Origin: Marisediminicola antarctica
GTDB lineage: Bacteria; Actinomycetota; Actinomycetes; Actinomycetales; Microbacteriaceae
Length of the DNA stretch: 64,000 nucleotides
Direction: 5' to 3'
NCBI RefSeq assembly: GCF_009930795.1
Contig: NZ_CP017146.1
Location: forward strand, 620,001 to 684,000
Part shown: in pieces, positions 42,389-52,100 of the stretch
Position numbering within the stretch: the stretch's first letter is position 1
Layout: each line of letters starts with the position of its first letter
The notes under the pieces: model-generated
What the model was told of the DNA's origin: nothing
Database searches by the model: none
The model's input: the letters and a program-made list of their open reading frames with translations, nothing else
Translations under genes and position numbers: made by a program

Positions 42389-44896
42389 ATGAAAGCTCGC
42401 AACGACGGACCCGAGCGCGACACGCGCGACACGCGCTACACGCACGACGAGCACGACACGCACGACACGCACGACACGCACGACGCCCCGATGATGCCGG
42501 CAGGCGAGGGCCCGCACGCCAACGTCGATGCGCCCGCGCACGGCGACCACGGCGCATCCGTGGGCCATGCGGGCCACGGTGACCACGCCGCCCAGTTCCG
42601 CAGCAAATTCTGGTGGAGCCTCGTGCTCGGCGTGCCGGTTGTGTTCTTCAGCCCGATGTTCGCGGGCCTGCTTGGCTACGACATCCCCGACTTCGCCGGA
42701 TCCACCTGGATCGCCCCCGTTCTCGGCACCGTGCTCTTCCTCTATGGCGGCTGGCCCTTCCTCACTGGCGGCTGGAGTGAGCTGACGTCCCGCCGCCCCG
42801 GAATGATGCTGCTCATCTCGCTCGCGATCACGGTCGCGTTCGTCGCCTCATGGGCCACGACCCTCCAGATCGGCGGCTTCGACCTCGACTTCTGGTGGGA
42901 GCTCGCGCTGCTCATCGTCATCATGCTGCTCGGGCACTGGCTCGAGATGCGGGCGCTGGGGGCAGCATCCGGGGCCCTCGACGCGCTCGCGGCGCTGCTG
43001 CCCGACTCCACGGACAAGGTGACGGATGCCGGTGTCGTCGAGGTCGCGATCTCCGAGCTGGCGCCGGGTGACGTGGTGCTGGTGCGTCCGGGTGCCCGGG
43101 TGCCCGCCGATGGCCGGGTCGTCGAGGGCGAGGCGGATGTCGACGAGTCGATGATCACGGGGGAGTCCCGCGCGGTCCACCGCGGCATCGGCGACACCGT
43201 CGTGGCCGGAACCGTCGCGACCGACAACACGCTGCGGGTCGAGGTGAATGCCGTCGGAGACGACACCGCGCTCGCCGGCATCCAGCGGCTGGTCGCCGAG
43301 GCGCAGCAGAGCTCCTCGCGCGCGCAGGCGCTCGCCGACCGGGCCGCGGGGTTCCTGTTCTACTTCGCGCTCGGCGCGGCGGTCATCACCTTTGCTGCCT
43401 GGATGGTGCTCGGCAGCCCCGACGACGCCGTCACCCGCACCGTCACGGTGCTCGTCATCGCATGCCCGCACGCGCTCGGCCTCGCGATCCCACTCGTGAT
43501 CGCGATCTCCACGGAGCGTGCAGCCAAGGCCGGCGTGCTCGTCAAGGACCGCCTGGCCCTCGAGCGCATGCGCACCGTCGACGTCGTGCTCTTCGACAAG
43601 ACCGGCACCCTCACCAAGGGCGAGCCGGCCGTCACGGCGACGGCCGTCGTCCAGGGCGTCACCGAGCGGGAGCTCATCTCCATCGCCGCGGCCGTCGAGT
43701 CGGACAGCGAGCACCCGCTCGCCCGGGCGATCGTGCGGGCGGCGGAGGTCGCGCCAGCGGATGCCGCTCCAGCGGGTGCTGCGCCTGCGGGTGCTGCGCC
43801 TGCGGGTGCTGCGCCTGCGGGTGCTGCGCCTGCGGGTGCTGCGCCTGCGGGTGCGGTTCCTGCGGATGCTTCTCCAGCAGATGCGGGCGTGCGGGCGGAT
43901 GCTGTGTCCGCGGGTGCGGGCGTGCAGGCGGATGCTTCTTCCGCGGGTGCGGGCGTGCGGGTGGATGCTGTTCCCGCAGATGCGGGCGTGCAGGCGGATG
44001 CCGCGGTCGGCCGGCCCGGCCCAGACGGTACCGATCCAGGCGCCGCGGTTGCCTCGACCGCGGGCGCTGCACGCGGGGACGCCTCCGCTCCAGCATCCGC
44101 CCGCCCGGTCGCGACCGAATTCCGCTCGATGACCGGGCGCGGCGTTCAGGCGACGGTCGACGGACGCACGGTCGCGGTCGGCGGCCCCGCGCTGCTGACC
44201 GAGCTGGGACTCGACAGCCCCGCCGAGATGGCCGCCAGGGTCGAGGAATTCGTTGCGGCGGGCGCTTCCGTGCTGCACGTCGTGCGCGACGGATCGGTGA
44301 TCGGGGCGATCGCGCTCGAGGACGAGGTGCGGGCGGAGTCGCGCGAGGCGATCGAGGCGCTGCACCGCCGCGGGGTGCGCGTCGCGATGATCACCGGCGA
44401 CGCCCAACAGGTCGCGGACCGGGTCGCGCGCGAGCTCGACATCGACGAGGTCTTCGCCGAGGTGCTTCCGAAAGACAAGGATGCCAAGGTCGCCGAACTC
44501 CAGGCCCGCAAGCTGAAGGTCGCGATGGTCGGCGACGGCGTGAACGACGCCCCCGCGCTGGCGAGGGCTGAGGTCGGCATCGCGATCGGCGCGGGCGCGG
44601 ATGTGGCGATCGAGTCCGCTGGCGTCGTGCTCGCGGGTAATGACCCGCGGGCGGTGCTCTCGGTGATCGACCTGTCCCGGGCGAGCTACCGCAAGATGTG
44701 GCAGAACCTCGCCTGGGCGACCGGCTACAACATCATCAGCGTTCCGCTCGCCGCCGGGGTGCTCGCCTTCGCGGGCTTCGTGCTCTCGCCGGCGGCCGGT
44801 GCGGTGCTCATGTCGGTGTCCACGGTTGTGGTCGCCCTCAACGCCCAACTGCTGCGCCGGCTCGATCTGAATCCGGAGCGGATCGTGAAGGAGTAG
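42389..44896 (+). CDS. CopB-type heavy-metal P-type ATPase with repeat insertion
   Basis: An 835-residue P1B-type ATPase that should export copper. The N-terminal 70 residues are His/Asp-rich, with tandem HDTHDTH, and replace the usual HMA domain. Helices follow, including the CPH motif (Cys359-His361, IACPHALGLAIP), which marks the CopB class. The phosphorylated Asp404 is in DKTGTLTKGEP, TGES and GDGVND hinges are present, and the C-terminal helices are standard. Between the HP motif (SEHPLARAIVRAA) and FRSMTGRGVQ there is an extra stretch of about 118 residues (roughly 453-570). It is almost pure Ala/Gly/Pro/Val/Asp and is built from GAAPA and ADAGV units. This is an expanded in-frame minisatellite in the nucleotide-binding domain. 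The frame is intact. A CsoR-type operator precedes the gene. Confidence 0.92.
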   Translation: MKARNDGPERDTRDTRYTHDEHDTHDTHDTHDAPMMPAGEGPHANVDAPAHGDHGASVGHAGHGDHAAQFRSKFWWSLVLGVPVVFFSPMFAGLLGYDIPDFAGSTWIAPVLGTVLFLYGGWPFLTGGWSELTSRRPGMMLLISLAITVAFVASWATTLQIGGFDLDFWWELALLIVIMLLGHWLEMRALGAASGALDALAALLPDSTDKVTDAGVVEVAISELAPGDVVLVRPGARVPADGRVVEGEADVDESMITGESRAVHRGIGDTVVAGTVATDNTLRVEVNAVGDDTALAGIQRLVAEAQQSSSRAQALADRAAGFLFYFALGAAVITFAAWMVLGSPDDAVTRTVTVLVIACPHALGLAIPLVIAISTERAAKAGVLVKDRLALERMRTVDVVLFDKTGTLTKGEPAVTATAVVQGVTERELISIAAAVESDSEHPLARAIVRAAEVAPADAAPAGAAPAGAAPAGAAPAGAAPAGAAPAGAVPADASPADAGVRADAVSAGAGVQADASSAGAGVRVDAVPADAGVQADAAVGRPGPDGTDPGAAVASTAGAARGDASAPASARPVATEFRSMTGRGVQATVDGRTVAVGGPALLTELGLDSPAEMAARVEEFVAAGASVLHVVRDGSVIGAIALEDEVRAESREAIEALHRRGVRVAMITGDAQQVADRVARELDIDEVFAEVLPKDKDAKVAELQARKLKVAMVGDGVNDAPALARAEVGIAIGAGADVAIESAGVVLAGNDPRAVLSVIDLSRASYRKMWQNLAWATGYNIISVPLAAGVLAFAGFVLSPAAGAVLMSVSTVVVALNAQLLRRLDLNPERIVKE

Positions 44897-44942
44897 GGCG
44901 ACTGTCGCCGCGCGCCTACTCGTTGCCTGCCCGCGCCTGCCC

Positions 44943-45028
44943 GTGCCAAATGAAGGCGAGTACTCCCGTTCGGGCTCACCGTGATGCGATCGGGGGTCGC
45001 CGCGAGCGGATTCGCCTTCATTTGACAC
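44943..45028. repeat. Inverted-repeat element downstream of CopB (R4)
   Basis: GTGCCAAATGAAGGCGA (44943-44959) and TCGCCTTCATTTGACAC (45012-45028) match as inverted arms at 16 of 17 positions, with a 52-bp GC-rich centre. The AT-richer arms stand out from the surroundings. The following 340 bp to 45372 contain only GC-rich, CGCGCGAACGCG-like low-complexity DNA and no gene that I can support. Confidence 0.65.
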
Positions 45029-45372
45029 GCAGGGGCACGCGGGGCACGAGGCCCGCGCGAACGCGGTCTGCCCGCGGAAACGTGTTCTGCCCGCGCGAAC
45101 GCGCAGCGCCCGCGCGAAAGGCCGTGTCTGCGGCTCCGGCTGGTGTTCGCGGGTTGGGCGCGCCCGCGCGGGTGGTGGGCCACACGCGTTGGCGCGCAGT
45201 GCCCGCGCGGGCCGGTTTCTTCGGTGCTCAGGCTCCGTGGCGCCTGTTCTACTACCCGCGCAGGCGCGCAGTGCCCGCTGTTCGGCGTTGTGCCCGCGGA
45301 TGCTGCGGGTCAGGCGGCTCTGTGTCGGCGCGAACGTCGCGTGCGGGCATCTTGGTCTCGTCGCGGTCGCCG

Positions 45373-45463
45373 CGCAACCCGCGCAACCCGCCGAACCCGC
45401 GCAACCCGCGCAACCCGCCGAACCCGCGCAACCCGCGCAACCCGCCGAACCCGCCGAACCCGC
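45373..45463. repeat. CAACCCGC/CGAACCCG minisatellite upstream of csoR
   Basis: About ten units of a 9-bp word alternating CGCAACCCG and CCGAACCCG, ending 30 bp before CsoR operator 3. It is open in several frames and could be mistaken for coding sequence. Confidence 0.85.
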
Positions 45464-45492
45464 CCGACCTCCGCGACCGGCGAACCACAAAA

Positions 45493-45507
45493 TACCCCTC
45501 GGGGGTA
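45493..45507. promoter_or_regulatory. CsoR-type operator 3 and csoR promoter
   Basis: TACCC-CTCGG-GGGTA lies 30 bp before the csoR ATG. A consensus-like TATACT (45506-45511) overlaps the end of the right arm and is probably the -10 box. This is the arrangement expected for autorepression by copper-free CsoR. Confidence 0.82.
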
Positions 45508-45537
45508 TACTGAAACCACGCCCCGGAAGGAACCCCC

Positions 45538-45822
45538 ATGCAGCACGGTTATGTCGCCAACAAAGAAGACCTGCTCAAGCGGCTGCGCCGCGCAGAGGGC
45601 CAGGTGCGCGGCATCCAGCGCATGATCGAAGAAGACACCTACTGCATCGACGTGCTCACGCAGGTGTCGGCGGCGACGAAGGCGCTCGAGACGGTGGCGC
45701 TGGGCCTGCTCGACGACCATCTCAACCACTGCGTCGCCGAGGCGGCAAAGGAGGGCGGCCAGGTTGGCGAGGACAAGATGCGCGAAGCATCCGCGGCGAT
45801 CGCCCGCCTCGTCCGTTCCTGA
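45538..45822 (+). CDS. csoR: Copper-sensing repressor CsoR
   Basis: This 94-residue all-helical repressor binds operator DNA when free of Cu(I) and lets go when it binds it. The Cu ligands appear as Cys36, His61 and Cys65 (TYCIDVL and [10 protein letters not shown]), the same spacing as in the Mycobacterium tuberculosis protein. The N-terminal [20 protein letters not shown] helix carries the conserved Arg and Glu residues. Length is standard. It heads the csoR-copZ-copA operon. A palindrome of the CsoR type lies 31 bp upstream, with two more at 40811 and 42353. GGAAGGAACCCCC supplies the ribosome-binding site. Confidence 0.96.
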   Translation: MQHGYVANKEDLLKRLRRAEGQVRGIQRMIEEDTYCIDVLTQVSAATKALETVALGLLDDHLNHCVAEAAKEGGQVGEDKMREASAAIARLVRS

Positions 45823-45957
45823 CCGGCACGCACAACGACCGCTGCGCGGCACCACCGACCGCACACCGCCACCGACCGCCGCACACCGCCACCAACCGCA
45901 AGCACACCGCCACCAACCACAACGACACCAAACGCACCACCACCAAGGGAGAAAACA

Positions 45958-46188
45958 ATGACCACCACCGAATACCAGGTAACCGGAATGACCTGCGGAC
46001 ACTGCGTCGCCAGCGTGAAAGAGGAGTTCTCCGCGCTCGAGGGCGTCGAATCCGTCGAGGTCGACCTGAACAAGGGCGGCGTGTCGACCGTGACGGTCGT
46101 GAGTGCCGAGATCCTTCCCGCGGATGCCGCGACCGCCGCCGTCTCCGAGGCCGGCTACGAACTCGCCGGACCGCTCACCCTCTCATGA
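45958..46188 (+). CDS. copZ: Copper chaperone CopZ (HMA domain)
   Basis: This 76-residue ferredoxin-like protein carries Cu(I) to CopA. The metal-binding loop is [11 protein letters not shown] (residues 10-20), with Cys13 and Cys16. The rest is the usual beta-alpha-beta fold ([32 protein letters not shown]). AAGGGAGAAAACA precedes the ATG. The stop overlaps the copA ATG as ATGA, so both are made together. The 135 bp between csoR and copZ are A/C-rich, built from near-repeats of ACCGCCACCAACCGC, with no obvious signal. Confidence 0.95.
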   Translation: MTTTEYQVTGMTCGHCVASVKEEFSALEGVESVEVDLNKGGVSTVTVVSAEILPADAATAAVSEAGYELAGPLTLS

Positions 46189-48503
46189 GCCTCGCCGACG
46201 TAGACCTCGAGATTGGCGGCATGACCTGCGGGTCGTGCGCCACGCGTGTGGAGCGCAAGCTGAACCGCATTGAGGGCGTCGAGGCGAGCGTCAACTACGC
46301 CACCGAGAAGGCGCACGTGCGCGTTCCGGCTGGCGTCGACCAGGCCGCCCTCATCGCGGCGGTCGAGTCCGCCGGATACACGGCGACCCTGCCGGCGCCC
46401 CCGCGCGCGGCGGAGACGGATGCCCCGAGCAACGCCCAGACGGCACGCGAGAATGAGGTCGACGCGCTGCGTCTGCGCCTCATCGTCTCCGCGCTGCTGG
46501 CGGCCCCGGTGCTCGTGCTGTCGATGATCCCGGCGCTGCAGTTCACGAACTGGCAGTGGCTCGCGCTGACCCTCGCCGCGCCCGTCGCGGTCTGGGGCGC
46601 GCTTCCATTCCACCGCGCAGCCTGGACCAACGCCCGGCACGGCGCCGCGACCATGGACACCCTCATCAGCGTCGGCGTGACCGCCGCGTTCACCTGGTCG
46701 CTCTATGCCCTCTTCTTCGGAATGGCCGGGGTGCCCGGAATGACCATGTCGTTCCAGCTCGTCACCGAGCCGGGCGGGGGAGCGCACGACATCTACCTCG
46801 AGGTCGCCGCCGCCGTCACGGTGTTCATCCTCGCGGGGCGCTACTTCGAGGCGAAGGCGAAGAAGGAGTCCGGGGCCGCGATGCGCGCCCTGCTCGAACT
46901 CGGCGCGCGCGAGGCGACCCTCCTGGTCGGCGACCGCGAGTCCACCGTCGCGGTCGATGCGCTCGTGCCCGGCGACACCATTGTCGTGCGCCCGGGGGAG
47001 AAGATCGCGACCGACGGACTCATCGTCGACGGAGCATCCGCCGTCGACGCCAGCATGCTCACCGGCGAGTCCGTGCCCGTCGAGGTCACCGTCGGCGACC
47101 GCGTCGTCGGCGCGACTGTCAACGTGGGCGGACGGCTCGTCGTCGAGGTCACTCGCGTCGGCTCCGACACAGAGTTGGCGCGCCTCGGCCGCCTCGTCGA
47201 GGAGGCGCAGACCGGCAAGGCCGAAGTGCAGCGCCTCGCCGACCGCGTCTCGGCCATCTTCGTTCCCGTCGTTTTCGTCCTCGCGATCGGCACCTTCCTC
47301 GCCTGGACCTTCTTCGGATCCTCGCTCACGGTCGCCTTCACCGCCGCTGTCGCGACGCTGATCATCGCCTGCCCGTGCGCCCTCGGTCTCGCGACCCCGA
47401 CCGCGCTGCTCGTCGGCACCGGACGCGGCTCGCAACTCGGCATCCTCATCCGCGGCCCGCAGGTGCTCGAGCAGACCCGACGCATCGACACGATTGTGCT
47501 CGACAAGACCGGAACGATCACGACCGGCAAGATGAGCGTCGTCGACGTCGTGCTGGCGGATGCTGCAGTCGGCGTTCCGGCCGACGCGGGCGCGGTCTCG
47601 GGTGCCGGCTCATCCGCCGCCGCCCTCGACGAACTCCTCCGCATCACGGCGACGATCGAGAACGCCTCCGAGCATCCGGTCGCCCGCGCGATTGTCGCCG
47701 AGGCCCGCACCCGCGCGATCGAGCTCGGCGCCACCGAGTCGTTCGCCTCCCACCAGGGGCAGGGTGTGCAGGCCATCGTCGACGGCCGACTGGTCACAGT
47801 CGGACGCGCCGACTGGCTCGCCGCCGAGTGGTCGATCGAGCTCCCCGACGCGCTGCGCGACGCCGTGGCCGCCGCCGAGCTCGCGGGTAGCACCGCCGTC
47901 GTGACCGCGTGGGACGGGGCCGCCCGCGGAGTGTTCGTCGTGAGCGACACCGTGAAGGAGTCGAGCGCTGCGGCGATCGCCTACTTCAAGAAGCTCGGGC
48001 TCGAGCCCGTGCTGCTCAGCGGTGACAACGCAGGTGCAGCAGGGTCGGTCGCGGCATCCGTCGGAATCGACGACGTGCGCGCCGGCATCACCCCCCAGGG
48101 CAAGCTCGAGGCGATCCGCGAGCTACAGTCCCGCGGACGCGTCGTCGCCATGGTCGGTGACGGCGTCAACGACGCGGCGGCGCTCGCGGCGGCCGACCTC
48201 GGCATCGCGATGGGCGCGGGAACGGATGCCGCGATCGCGGCGAGCGACATCACCGTGATGAGCGGCGACCTTGTCGTGGTCGGCGACGCGATCCGGCTCG
48301 CCCGCCGCACGCTCGGCACGATCAAGGGCAACCTGTTCTGGGCCTTCGCGTACAACGTGGCGGCGATTCCGATCGCGATGCTCGGGCTGCTCAACCCGCT
48401 GCTGGCCGGCGCCGCGATGGCGTTCTCGTCGGTGTTCGTGGTGAGCAACAGCCTGCGGCTGCGCGGCTTCAAGGGTACGCCGCTCGGATCCCGCGCGCTG
48501 TAA
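46185..48503 (+). CDS. copA: Cu(I)-exporting P-type ATPase CopA
   Basis: A 772-residue P1B-1 ATPase. The N-terminal HMA domain has [13 protein letters not shown] (Cys15, Cys18), close in sequence to CopZ. Transmembrane helices follow, with the CPC motif at Cys396-Cys398 ([14 protein letters not shown]). Then come the phosphorylation loop with Asp440 in [10 protein letters not shown], the nucleotide domain with SEHPVARAI and [10 protein letters not shown], and the hinge [12 protein letters not shown]. Conserved helix 7-8 residues [10 protein letters not shown] and [11 protein letters not shown] complete it. The start is the ATG overlapping the copZ stop; a far longer frame upstream reads the csoR region in the wrong frame. 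CPC here and CPH in the earlier ATPase mark two different classes in one island. Confidence 0.96.
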   Translation: MSLADVDLEIGGMTCGSCATRVERKLNRIEGVEASVNYATEKAHVRVPAGVDQAALIAAVESAGYTATLPAPPRAAETDAPSNAQTARENEVDALRLRLIVSALLAAPVLVLSMIPALQFTNWQWLALTLAAPVAVWGALPFHRAAWTNARHGAATMDTLISVGVTAAFTWSLYALFFGMAGVPGMTMSFQLVTEPGGGAHDIYLEVAAAVTVFILAGRYFEAKAKKESGAAMRALLELGAREATLLVGDRESTVAVDALVPGDTIVVRPGEKIATDGLIVDGASAVDASMLTGESVPVEVTVGDRVVGATVNVGGRLVVEVTRVGSDTELARLGRLVEEAQTGKAEVQRLADRVSAIFVPVVFVLAIGTFLAWTFFGSSLTVAFTAAVATLIIACPCALGLATPTALLVGTGRGSQLGILIRGPQVLEQTRRIDTIVLDKTGTITTGKMSVVDVVLADAAVGVPADAGAVSGAGSSAAALDELLRITATIENASEHPVARAIVAEARTRAIELGATESFASHQGQGVQAIVDGRLVTVGRADWLAAEWSIELPDALRDAVAAAELAGSTAVVTAWDGAARGVFVVSDTVKESSAAAIAYFKKLGLEPVLLSGDNAGAAGSVAASVGIDDVRAGITPQGKLEAIRELQSRGRVVAMVGDGVNDAAALAAADLGIAMGAGTDAAIAASDITVMSGDLVVVGDAIRLARRTLGTIKGNLFWAFAYNVAAIPIAMLGLLNPLLAGAAMAFSSVFVVSNSLRLRGFKGTPLGSRAL

Positions 48504-49115
48504 GAGTCGGTGCGAGCGCTCGCAGTCGTCGACCCGCGCGAGCGCGAACGTCGACCCGCGCGACGGCACCACAGGAGATTCTGCGCCACGCCGAGCTGTC
48601 GCGCCAGCTTCGGCGGCGTGCCGCAGAATCTCCTGCGGAGGCTCACGCGCGCGAGTCGTCTCGCCGTCGAACCGCGCCCGACGCCCCAGTCTCGTCACTT
48701 GTCCAGCGTCTACCCACCTGCGTAGGTGGGCCCCAGGGCATCCACGTCGATTAATCAGGCCAACCCGCCGCCATCGCGATTACGTCCCCTCAACCACGGG
48801 CGCCGGATGCTGCCGCGCGCCGTTTCCCCTGAGTTCTGCACGCATCGCGGATGAGGTCGACCCGAGCGACCGTGGAAGTCGACCCGCGCGACCGCCCAAC
48901 AGGAGATTCTGCGCCACGCCGAGCTGTCGCGCCAGCTTCGGCGGCGTGCCGCAGAATCTCCTGCGGAGGCTCACCCGCGCGGGTCGTCTCCCCACCAATC
49001 ACCCCCACGGGAGTGCGCAGACTCTCAGTCACGGGTGACACAATTCACGAGGGGCACGCGGTCGTGCTCGTTAGTCGAGCGCCGCGGAGCGGCGCCGAGC
49101 CTCGGGAGACACTTC
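48504..49115. repeat. Non-coding region with duplicated 62-bp hairpin (R3) and a palindrome
   Basis: No gene is supported here. Two identical 62-bp hairpins lie at 48573-48634 and 48901-48962. Each begins AGGAGATTCTGCGCCACG and ends GCCGCAGAATCTCCT, and their flanks (GTCGACCCGCGCGAC before, GCGGAGGCTCAC after) are also shared, so about 100 bp is duplicated. Between them, CCCACCT-GCGT-AGGTGGG (48713-48730) is a separate perfect palindrome that could be an operator for the downstream transporter. Confidence 0.8.
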
Positions 49116-52100
49116 GTGCATTTTCTGTCGGTATTCAGCCTGCGCAACCGCGCACTGATCGCCCTCGTCACCATTGTCGTTGCCGTTTTCGGCTCGATCT
49201 CGCTCGGACTGCTCAAGCAGGAGCTGATCCCGAGCGTGTCCTTCCCCCAGCTGGTCGTCGTCACGCCGTACCCCGGCGCCGCGCCCGAGGTCGTCAACGA
49301 AGACGTCAGCACCCCGATCGAGACCGCGATCCAGGGTGTCCCCGGGCTCGAGGGCACCACTGCGACCTCGAACACCAACTTCTCCACCGTCTCGGCCACC
49401 TTCGCCTACGGCACCGACATCGCCACCGCCGACCAGAAGGTCACCCAGGCGATCAACCGCATCTCGTCGCTGCTTCCCGACGGCATCGACCCGCAGGTCG
49501 TCACCGGAAGCATCGAAGACCTCCCGGTGATCCAGATCGCCGTCACCAGCGACCTGTCGCCGAACGAGCTCACGGCCCAGCTCGAGAACTCCACGCTCAA
49601 CGACATCCAGGGTCTCGAGGGTGTGCGCGAGGCCGACCTGCTCGGCGTCAGCGAGCAGCGCGTCCAGATCACCCCGGATGCCGCCGCGGTCGCCGCCGCC
49701 GGAGTCGACAACCAGGCCATCCGCGACGCCCTCGACGCCAACGGCACCCTGCTGCCAGCTGGCGCGATCACCGAGAACGACCAGACGCTCACCGTGCAGA
49801 CGGGGGCACGCCTCGGCTCGGCCGACGAGATCGGGCAGCTCCCGCTCGTCGGCGCCACCTCCACCGACGGCAGCGTCGTCACGATAGCGAGCGTGTCCAC
49901 GGTCACCGTCGCCGACGAGCCGGTCACCGGAATCTCCCGCGTCAACGGCGAGCCCTCGCTCACGATCGCGGTCACGAAGACGCCAGCGGGCAACACGGTC
50001 GCGGTGTCCGAGGCGGTGCAGGAGCTCATCCCCGAACTCGAGGATGCCCTCGCCAACAACACCCAGTTCACCGTCGTCTTCGACCAGGCGCCGTTCATCG
50101 AGCAGTCGATCGAGTCGCTGGCCACCGAGGGCGCGCTCGGCCTGCTCTTCGCCGTGCTGGTGATCCTCGTGTTCCTGCTCTCGGTGCGCGCGACCCTCGT
50201 CACCGCGATCTCAATCCCCGCATCGGTGCTCATCACCTTCATCGGTATGTACGCGGCCGGCTACACCCTCAACATCATCACCCTCGGCGCGCTCACCATT
50301 GCGATCGGGCGCGTCGTCGACGACTCCATCGTCGTCATCGAGAACATCAAGCGGCACCTCGGCCTCGGCGAGACCAAGCTCGTCGCGATCTCCACCGCCG
50401 TCAAGGAGGTCGCCGCCGCGATCACCGCGTCGACCGTCACGACCGTCGCCGTGTTCCTGCCGCTCGCCCTCGTCGGCGACATTACCGGCGAGCTGTTCCG
50501 CCCGTTCGCCCTCACCGTGACGATCGCGCTCGCCGCCTCGCTGTTCGTCGCCCTCACGATCGTGCCCGTGCTCGCCTACTGGTTCCTGCGCGCCCCGCAG
50601 GCCCGCAAGCACGCCGCGCCCGTCGCCGAGGGGACGGATGCTGCCAGCGCCGCCAACGCCAACGCCGCCGCCAACACCAACCCGGGCCCCGCTGCCAGCC
50701 CCGCTGCCAGCCCCGCTGCCAGCCCCGCTGCCAGCCCCGCTGTCAGCCTCGCGCCAGCATCCGCCCAGCCCACCACCGCCCAGCCCGCCACCGCCCAGCC
50801 CACCACAGCCCGGCCCGCCACCGCCCAGCCCGCCACAGCCCAGCCCACCACCGCCCAGCCCACCACAGCCCAGCCCACCACCGCCCAGCCCACCACCGCC
50901 CAGCGCACCACCGCCCAGCTCACCGCCGACGAGCTCGCGGAGAAGCCGACGCGGCTGCAGCGCGGCTACCTGCCGATCATCCGCTGGACCCTTGCCCGCC
51001 CCGTCGCCACGATGCTCATCGCGCTCCTCGTGCTCGGCGGCACGGCCGCGCTCATCCCGCTGCTCAAGACCAACTTCATCGGCGACAGCGGTCAGAACAC
51101 GCTCACGGTGAGCCAGTCGGTTCCGCTCGGGACGAGCCTCGAGGCGCAGGACGAGGCCGCGACCAAGGTCGAGCAGGCCCTGCTCGACCTCGACGGCGTC
51201 GACGTCGTGCAACTGTCGCTCGGAAGTGGAAACGACTCGATCCGCCAGGCGTTCCTCGGCGGCAGCAACATCACCTTCTCGCTGACGACCGACCCGGAGG
51301 TCGACCAGGTCGCCCTGCAGGCCGACGTGCGCGACGCGCTCGCCGAGCTCGACGACGTCGGCGAGGTGTCCCTTGCAGCGGCCGCCTCGGGCTTCGCCTC
51401 CTCCGACATCGAGATCAATATCACCGCGAACGGGCAGGCCGACCTGGGCGCCGCGTCGGATGCTGTGCTCGAGACGGTCCGCGACCTCGACGTCACCGCC
51501 GAGGCCACCAGCAACCTGTCCAACGCCCAGCCGTACCTCGCGGTGAACGTCGACCGCGAGCTCGCCGCCCAGGCAGGGCTCAGCGAGATCGCCGTCGGCG
51601 CGATCGTGGCCGAGAGCAAGCTGCCCGCCGCCGTGGGATCCGTCGTGATCGACGAGAAGACCCTCTCGATCTACATCACGAACCCTGACGCCCCGACCAC
51701 GGTGCAGGAGCTGCGCGACTTCGGCATCCCGAGCGCCCGCGGCATCATCCCGCTCAGCGAGGTCGCCACGGTCGAGCAGGTCGACGGCCCCTCGAGCATC
51801 ACGACCGTCAAGGGAATCCGTGCGGCGACGATCAGCATCACCCCGAACGGCGACGACGTCGGAACCGCGTCCGCCGCGGTGCAGGCGGCCCTCACGGATG
51901 CCGATTTGCCGGCGAGCGCGGATGCCCAGATCGGCGGCGTCACGGCGCAGCAGGCCGACGCGTTCCAGCAGCTCGGGCTCGCGTTGCTGGTGGCGATCCT
52001 GATCGTCTACGTCGTCATGGTTGCCACGTTCAAGAGCCTGCGCCAGCCGCTGCTGCTGCTCGTGTCGATCCCGTTCGCGGCGACCGGCGCGATCGTGCTG

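Noticed and set aside
45189-46184. An N-terminal extension of more than 330 codons upstream of copA
   Set aside because: It reads through the CAACCCG minisatellite and csoR in a wrong frame; the ATG overlapping copZ and starting at the HMA domain is clearly the start.
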